DNA from: Pseudomonadota bacterium
GTDB lineage: Bacteria > Pseudomonadota > Alphaproteobacteria > Acetobacterales > Acetobacteraceae
Direction of reading: 5' to 3'
Assembly (NCBI GenBank): GCA_021779655.1
Contig: JAJYAF010000053.1
Location: 1-9,804, forward strand
DNA: 9,804 nt
The notes under the pieces were generated by a model, which was given only the letters and a program-made list of their open reading frames with translations, ran no database searches and was not told where the DNA came from. Positions within the stretch are counted from its first letter, which is position 1, and each line of letters opens with the position of its first letter. Position numbers and translations under genes: made by a program. Below are positions 6,454 through 9,804 of this stretch, one piece after another.

Positions 6454-7428
6454 TCAGGGCCGGCCGGTCCATTTCGCCTCGAAAACTTTGGCACCCTCCG
6501 GTATGACGAACTGCTTATCGCTCTCGGCCTCGCTCAGCCGCATCGCGTTCAAGGCGAGGATGAGCGCCGCCGTGTTCATCATGCCGGGCGGTATCCATTG
6601 GATCATGCCGCCCAGCATCTGGTCGTAGGCCGGACTCATCGCCGGGAAGATGCGGCCGCAGAGCGTGTAGAAGGCGTACAGGTCACGCGGGGTGAGCGCG
6701 ATATAGGCGCTGACTGCAACCTGCGGGAACATCACGAGAAAGCCGAGCGCGCCCCGGGCGATATAGGAGAGCCGGCTCAAGGGCTTGGGCCGAGGGTCCA
6801 GCACGATCAGCCAGAACAGCAGCCCGCCGGCGAGGCAGGAGAGATTCATGCAGGCGTATAGCGGGGGATTGATCATCGCCGCGAAATGGATCGACGGGAC
6901 AACCCAGATGTCGGAACTCAGCAGGAACAGGAGCGTGGCGATGAACGGGTGCGAGAGTATCCGCCAGAACCGCCGGGCGGGCGGCCAGCGGCAGAAGGCG
7001 AGCAGCCAGCCGGGGACGCCGGCCATCAGCACCTCCTGCATCCAGCCGATGCCGATGCAGAACGGCCCGGCCATGCTGAGCGTGACCGCCTGCACGCGGT
7101 TGAGCGAGAAGAGATGCTGCGAGAGATATTCGAAACGGGTTTGCAGCACGGCGTAGATTGAAAACACGCCGAGCAGGAAAAACGCCTGCCGCAGCGATCC
7201 CGGCCGGCGCTCCGGCGCGATGCGGCCCAGGCCCCGAAAATACCATAGCACGGTGAACCAGGTGCAGAGAAACACCGGCGCGTTGAAGATGAAGGGCAGA
7301 ACCGGCGGCAGCCGCGCGGGGAAGAACCGGCAGCCCAGATCGATCGCCACCGCCGCGCCAAGGATGGCGAGCGAGGCGAAATCCGCCCCGCCCACGGGCC
7401 GCCCCGGCGCGGCGGAAGCCCTAGCCAT
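6454..7428 (-). CDS. CtaG-like membrane protein (Caa3_CtaG family, cytochrome c oxidase assembly-like)
   Basis: This 324-residue integral membrane protein has about seven to eight hydrophobic spans, for example residues 16-30, 46-64, 82-96, 162-176, 196-210 and 225-245. The pattern fits the Caa3_CtaG family: FEYLSQHLFSLNRVQ (99-113) followed by a hydrophobic MAGPFCIGIG, then HPFIATLLFLLSSDIWVVPSIH (160-181), GGLLFWLIVLDPRP (201-214), and DQMLGGMIQWIPPGMM (269-284). That last block is the clearest signature. The family is linked to copper delivery or assembly of caa3-type oxidases, although many members lack a tested role. The histidine-rich HxxEH-type motif of better known members is missing near residue 192, where YACMNLSCLA is read. 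Its ATG overlaps the Lrp gene stop by 8 nt and it has no Shine-Dalgarno of its own, which points to translational coupling. No oxidase subunit genes are nearby. Confidence 0.7.
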   Translation of the reverse strand: MARASAAPGRPVGGADFASLAILGAAVAIDLGCRFFPARLPPVLPFIFNAPVFLCTWFTVLWYFRGLGRIAPERRPGSLRQAFFLLGVFSIYAVLQTRFEYLSQHLFSLNRVQAVTLSMAGPFCIGIGWMQEVLMAGVPGWLLAFCRWPPARRFWRILSHPFIATLLFLLSSDIWVVPSIHFAAMINPPLYACMNLSCLAGGLLFWLIVLDPRPKPLSRLSYIARGALGFLVMFPQVAVSAYIALTPRDLYAFYTLCGRIFPAMSPAYDQMLGGMIQWIPPGMMNTAALILALNAMRLSEAESDKQFVIPEGAKVFEAKWTGRP

Positions 7429-7912
7429 TACGGTCTATCGGCACGCCCGGCAGCGCGCGGCTGGTATGGATGGTTTGCAGCGTCTGCACCCGCGAGACGC
7501 TGGGGGCGGCGGTCAGGCGCGCGGTGAGCTGGTTTTCATGCGCGGCGTCACGCGCCACGAGTTTGAGCAGGAAATCGCCGCCGCCGCGGATCATGTGGCA
7601 CTCGCGCACTTCCGGCCAGCCGGCGACCAGGGCCTCGAAACGGTCGAGCACGGCCTGCTTCTGGCTCTCCAGGCCGACAATGGCGAAGAAGGTGATCTGC
7701 CAGCCGAGTTTCTGCGCGCCGATTTCCGCATGATAGCCGAGAATATAGCCTGCTTCCTCCAGCCTGCGTATCCGGCGCAGGCATGGCGGCGGAGAAATGC
7801 CAACGCGCCTGGCCAGCGCGACATTTGTCATCCGGCCGTCCGCTTGCAGCTCGGAGAGGATGCGCCGGTCGGTCTCATCGAGCATGCTGCTATCGGCTTC
7901 GCGCTGATTCAT
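7421..7912 (-). CDS. Lrp/AsnC family transcriptional regulator
   Basis: The 163-residue protein has the two Lrp parts. The N-terminal winged helix-turn-helix is LDETDRRILSELQADGRMTNVALARR (split 11-36) with the recognition segment GISPPPCLRRIRRLEEAGYI (38-57). The C-terminal RAM/AsnC ligand domain (about 60-157) contains RGGGDFLLKLVARD (109-122) in place of the usual G-D-Y-D segment. The protein likely forms octamers or dimers and responds to an amino acid, but the ligand cannot be read. It is divergent from trxB and heads the minus-strand unit with the CtaG-like and chrA genes. An internal ATG at 7885 would give a more typical start directly before LDETDRRIL, so the first nine residues are uncertain. 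Self-regulation through the 7913-8028 gap is likely for this family. Confidence 0.92.
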   Translation of the reverse strand: MNQREADSSMLDETDRRILSELQADGRMTNVALARRVGISPPPCLRRIRRLEEAGYILGYHAEIGAQKLGWQITFFAIVGLESQKQAVLDRFEALVAGWPEVRECHMIRGGGDFLLKLVARDAAHENQLTARLTAAPSVSRVQTLQTIHTSRALPGVPIDRNG

Positions 7913-7944
7913 GGCGCTATTGAAGCCTGACCGGCCGGCCCACG

Positions 7945-7982
7945 CAATATTGTTACCTGCTTCCCCGCTTGTAACGACGTTA
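7945..7982. promoter_or_regulatory. Palindrome cluster in the lrp-trxB divergent regulatory region
   Basis: The 116-bp gap between the two divergent starts holds several dyads. CAATATTG (7945-7952) is a perfect palindrome with an A+T core. GTTAC (7952-7956) and GTAAC (7971-7975) form an inverted pair spaced by 14 nt. TAACG-A-CGTTA (7972-7982) is a perfect 5-bp dyad around one base. These share GTTA-type arms. They are credible operator sites for the Lrp-type regulator, but the assignment is inferred. Confidence 0.45.
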
Positions 7983-7997
7983 AAAAGGGCAGATACC
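7969..7997 (+). promoter_or_regulatory. Weak candidate promoter for trxB
   Basis: TTGTAA (7969-7974) and GATACC (7992-7997) are separated by 17 nt and lie just before the trxB leader. The match to the housekeeping consensus is moderate at -35 and poor at -10. The -35 overlaps the GTAAC arm of the palindrome cluster, which would allow repression or activation there. Confidence 0.25.
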
Positions 7998-8028
7998 GTG
8001 CGGCATCCTCGAAGATCGGATATTCCGC

Positions 8029-8997
8029 ATGACCGATATCAAAAGAACCAGGGTTTTGATCATCGGCGCCGGCCCGGCCGGCTATACCGCCGCGATCTAC
8101 GCGGCGCGGGCCAATTTGCGGCCGCTGCTGATCGCCGGGTTGCAGCCAGGCGGGCAACTCACGATCACGACCGATGTCGAAAACTATCCAGGCTTCGCCG
8201 AGACCATCCAGGGCCCCTGGCTGATGGAACAGATGGAAAGCCAGGCCCGGCATGTGGGAACCGAGGTCGTCCAGGACGTGGTGAACAGGGTGGCGCTCGG
8301 CAGCCAGCCGTTCAGGGCATGGCTCGATTCCGGCACGGAGATCGAGGCGGAGAGCGTGGTCATCGCCACCGGTGCGCAGGCGCGCTGGCTCGGCCTGCCC
8401 TCGGAGAAGGCGTTTCAGGGCGCCGGCGTTTCCGCCTGCGCCACCTGCGACGGTTTTTTCTATCGCGGCAAGAAGGTCGCCGTGGTGGGCGGCGGCAACA
8501 CGGCGGCGGAGGAAGCGCTGTATCTCACCCATCATGCAAGCCATGTGACGCTGATCCATCGCCGCGACCGGCTGCGCGCGGAGGCGATTTTGCAGGACCG
8601 GCTGTTCGCCAATCCCAAAATTTCGGTGATCTGGAACCATGTGGTGGAGGAGATTACCGGCGGCCCCGGCACGCCGCCGGTAGTGACGGGCGCGCGGCTG
8701 AAGGACGTGCGGACCGGCGCGGAGCAGCGGATTGAAATAGACGGAATTTTCATCGCCATCGGCCATAAGCCGGAGACCGCGATGTTCGAGGGGCAGCTGG
8801 TGATGGACGAGGAGGGTTACATCGTCACGACGCCGGGCACGACGGCGACTTCCATTCCCGGCGTGTTCGCCGCCGGGGATGTGCAGGACAGGATTTTCCG
8901 CCAGGCAGTCACAGCGGCCGGGACCGGCTGCATGGCGGCGCTGGAGGCGGAGAAGTTCCTGGCGGCGATCCCGTTGCATGTGGGCGAGACGGCATGA
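8029..8997 (+). CDS. trxB: Thioredoxin-disulfide reductase
   Basis: The 322-residue flavoprotein matches low-molecular-weight bacterial thioredoxin reductase in length and all motifs. FAD binding is shown by GAGPAG (13-18) and by GD at 283-284, followed by RQAVTAAGTGCMAA (291-304). The redox-active pair is C137-A-T-C140 in the NADPH domain, followed by GFFYRG. NADPH is bound by GGGNTA (154-159) and the phosphate-contacting HRR (177-179) with nearby R181 and R183. The enzyme passes electrons from NADPH to thioredoxin in the cytoplasm, feeding ribonucleotide reductase, peroxiredoxins and disulfide repair. It is divergent from an Lrp-family gene and followed by a LysR-family gene, an order I recognise from other alphaproteobacteria. 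E. coli trxB also lies divergent from lrp. The start at 8029 gives the standard N-terminus, although its ribosome binding site is weak. Confidence 0.97.
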   Translation: MTDIKRTRVLIIGAGPAGYTAAIYAARANLRPLLIAGLQPGGQLTITTDVENYPGFAETIQGPWLMEQMESQARHVGTEVVQDVVNRVALGSQPFRAWLDSGTEIEAESVVIATGAQARWLGLPSEKAFQGAGVSACATCDGFFYRGKKVAVVGGGNTAAEEALYLTHHASHVTLIHRRDRLRAEAILQDRLFANPKISVIWNHVVEEITGGPGTPPVVTGARLKDVRTGAEQRIEIDGIFIAIGHKPETAMFEGQLVMDEEGYIVTTPGTTATSIPGVFAAGDVQDRIFRQAVTAAGTGCMAALEAEKFLAAIPLHVGETA

Positions 8998-9034
8998 GCG
9001 GGCCTGAAAGAAATTTTTCGTGGGCATGGCAGGC

Positions 9035-9046
9035 CATTGCGCAATG
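9035..9046. promoter_or_regulatory. 12-bp perfect palindrome upstream of the LysR gene
   Basis: CATTGCGCAATG reads identically on both strands and lies 31 bp before the LysR start. LysR proteins commonly repress their own genes from dyads of this kind, so it is a reasonable autoregulatory site. It could instead serve as a -35 region (TTGCGC). Confidence 0.4.
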
Positions 9047-9047
9047 C

Positions 9048-9071
9048 ATAGTTTATAGGGCATAGAGATAG
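9048..9071 (+). repeat. Phased ATAG repeats before the LysR gene
   Basis: ATAG occurs at 9048, 9055, 9062 and 9068, that is at steps of 7, 7 and 6 bp, in an A+T-rich stretch directly before the LysR start. One copy may supply a -10 element. The regular spacing may also be a short slippage repeat. Confidence 0.4.
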
Positions 9072-9076
9072 ACCTA

Positions 9077-9804
9077 ATGTCGGGACAGAAAATGGACTGG
9101 GATAAACTGCGGGTATTTCATGCGGTGGCGGAGGCGGGAAGCTTCACCCACGCGGGTGACACGCTGAATCTCAGCCAATCCGCGGTGTCCCGGCAGATTT
9201 CCGCGTTGGAGGAAGCGCTTTCGGTGCCGCTTTTCCATCGGCACGCGCGCGGGCTGATCCTGACCGAGCAGGGCGAGACCCTGAACCGCACCGTGCGCGA
9301 TGTGTTCGCCAAGCTCGCGATGACCGAGGCGCTGCTGACAGAGAGCAAGGAAAAGCCGGCGGGACGGTTGAAAGTCACCACGACCCATAGTTTCGGCGTG
9401 ATCTGGCTGGCGCCACGGCTGAAAAGCTTCATGACGCAATATCCGGACGTCACGCTATCGCTGCTGCTGGACGATACCGATCTCGACCTGGCGATGCGGG
9501 AAGCCGACGTGGCGATCCGCATGCACCCGCCGCGACAGCCGGATCTGGTGCAGCGGCATCTGGGGGAAATCCGCTGGCAGGTATGGGCCAGCCAGGACTA
9601 TGTGAAGGCACACGGAACCCCGGAAAAAGCCGAGGATCTGGACCGTCACCACCTGGTGCTGTTCGGCGACCGCAAACCGCCGGTGGCGGACGTGAACTGG
9701 CTGGCCGAAGCAGGCCGCAAGGACGGCACCGCCCGGCGGGGCGTGCTGGAGGTGAACTCCCTGCAAGCGATGCTGAGCGCGGTGCGGGCGGGTATCGGCA
9801 TCGC
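9077..9804 (+). CDS. LysR family transcriptional regulator, 3'-truncated
   Basis: The open frame from ATG 9077 runs through the window end without a stop, giving 242 complete codons of an expected 300 or so. The N-terminal winged helix-turn-helix is DKLRVFHAVAEAGSFTHAG (9-27) with recognition helix SQSAVSRQISALEEAL (33-48) and the LTEQGE wing end at 62-67. The effector-binding domain begins near GRLKVTTTHSFG (96-107) and continues through DLAMREADVAIRM (137-149), typical of the family. The effector and targets are unknown; the neighbour trxB and the window's redox genes suggest, but do not show, a role in redox or metabolite sensing. The alternative ATG at 9092 would start directly at MDWDKLR, which many relatives use. 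No strong Shine-Dalgarno favours either start. Confidence 0.93.
   Translation, partial: MSGQKMDWDKLRVFHAVAEAGSFTHAGDTLNLSQSAVSRQISALEEALSVPLFHRHARGLILTEQGETLNRTVRDVFAKLAMTEALLTESKEKPAGRLKVTTTHSFGVIWLAPRLKSFMTQYPDVTLSLLLDDTDLDLAMREADVAIRMHPPRQPDLVQRHLGEIRWQVWASQDYVKAHGTPEKAEDLDRHHLVLFGDRKPPVADVNWLAEAGRKDGTARRGVLEVNSLQAMLSAVRAGIGI

Noticed and set aside
6414..6494. Upstream extension of ChrA to an ATG at 6494
   Set aside because: The added 27 residues are polar, overlap the end of the CtaG-like gene by 41 bp and do not resemble ChrA N-termini.
7911..8735. 274-residue plus-strand frame overlapping the trxB start in another frame
   Set aside because: It is Arg/Gly/Ala-rich, overlaps the divergent promoter region and trxB, and shows no family signature.
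9001..9035. GGCCTG/CAGGCC inverted repeat after trxB as an intrinsic terminator
   Set aside because: The stem is only 6 bp with a 23-nt loop, and the A/T run lies inside the loop rather than after the stem.
7909..9063. 384-residue minus-strand frame antisense to trxB
   Set aside because: The trxB assignment is near certain (CATC active site, FAD and NADPH motifs). The antisense translation has no recognisable fold.

Overview
The window is dense, GC-rich DNA, roughly two thirds G+C by eye, with genes on both strands and almost no non-coding space. The codon bias is strong toward GC-ending codons. The conserved trio Lrp/AsnC regulator - thioredoxin reductase - LysR regulator and the protein families present suggest an alphaproteobacterium. 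The CtaG-like membrane protein resembles forms I associate with acidophiles, so an acidophilic Acetobacteraceae relative is my best guess. That is inference from protein resemblance and was not tested by a search. I see no tRNA, rRNA, CRISPR array, insertion sequence or phage gene.

Positions 1-3503 (plus strand) form a polyamine uptake and catabolism unit. It opens with the 3' two thirds of a PotD/PotF-type periplasmic binding protein. Next come a glutamine-synthetase-family ligase of the gamma-glutamylputrescine synthetase type (PuuA-like) and an FAD oxidase of the gamma-glutamylputrescine oxidase type (PuuB-like). Together they would bind putrescine or a related amine, gamma-glutamylate it, and oxidise the product to an aldehyde. 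The dehydrogenase (PuuC) and hydrolase (PuuD) that complete the pathway are not in the window. GC-rich hairpins follow the binding-protein gene and the puuA-like gene. A short triple repeat abuts the puuB start.

Positions 3513-5186 (plus strand) hold a short-chain dehydrogenase of the pteridine reductase (PTR1/FolM) type, 9 bp after puuB and probably co-transcribed. A two-domain universal stress protein follows, with its own strong ribosome binding site.

Positions 5211-7912 (minus strand) are convergent to the first block. Read in the direction of transcription they encode an Lrp/AsnC regulator, a CtaG-like multi-pass membrane protein whose start overlaps the regulator's stop by 8 nt, and a full-length two-domain ChrA chromate transporter.

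Positions 8029-9804 (plus strand) carry thioredoxin reductase, divergent from the Lrp gene across a 116-bp regulatory gap. A LysR-family regulator follows and is cut off by the window end. The two short gaps around trxB contain the clearest operator-like palindromes in the window.

The genes are largely recognisable families. I did not find convincing evidence of a wholly new system. The most interesting points are the gene partnerships (pteridine-reductase-type SDR with puuAB; Lrp-CtaG-ChrA) and the small intergenic structures.
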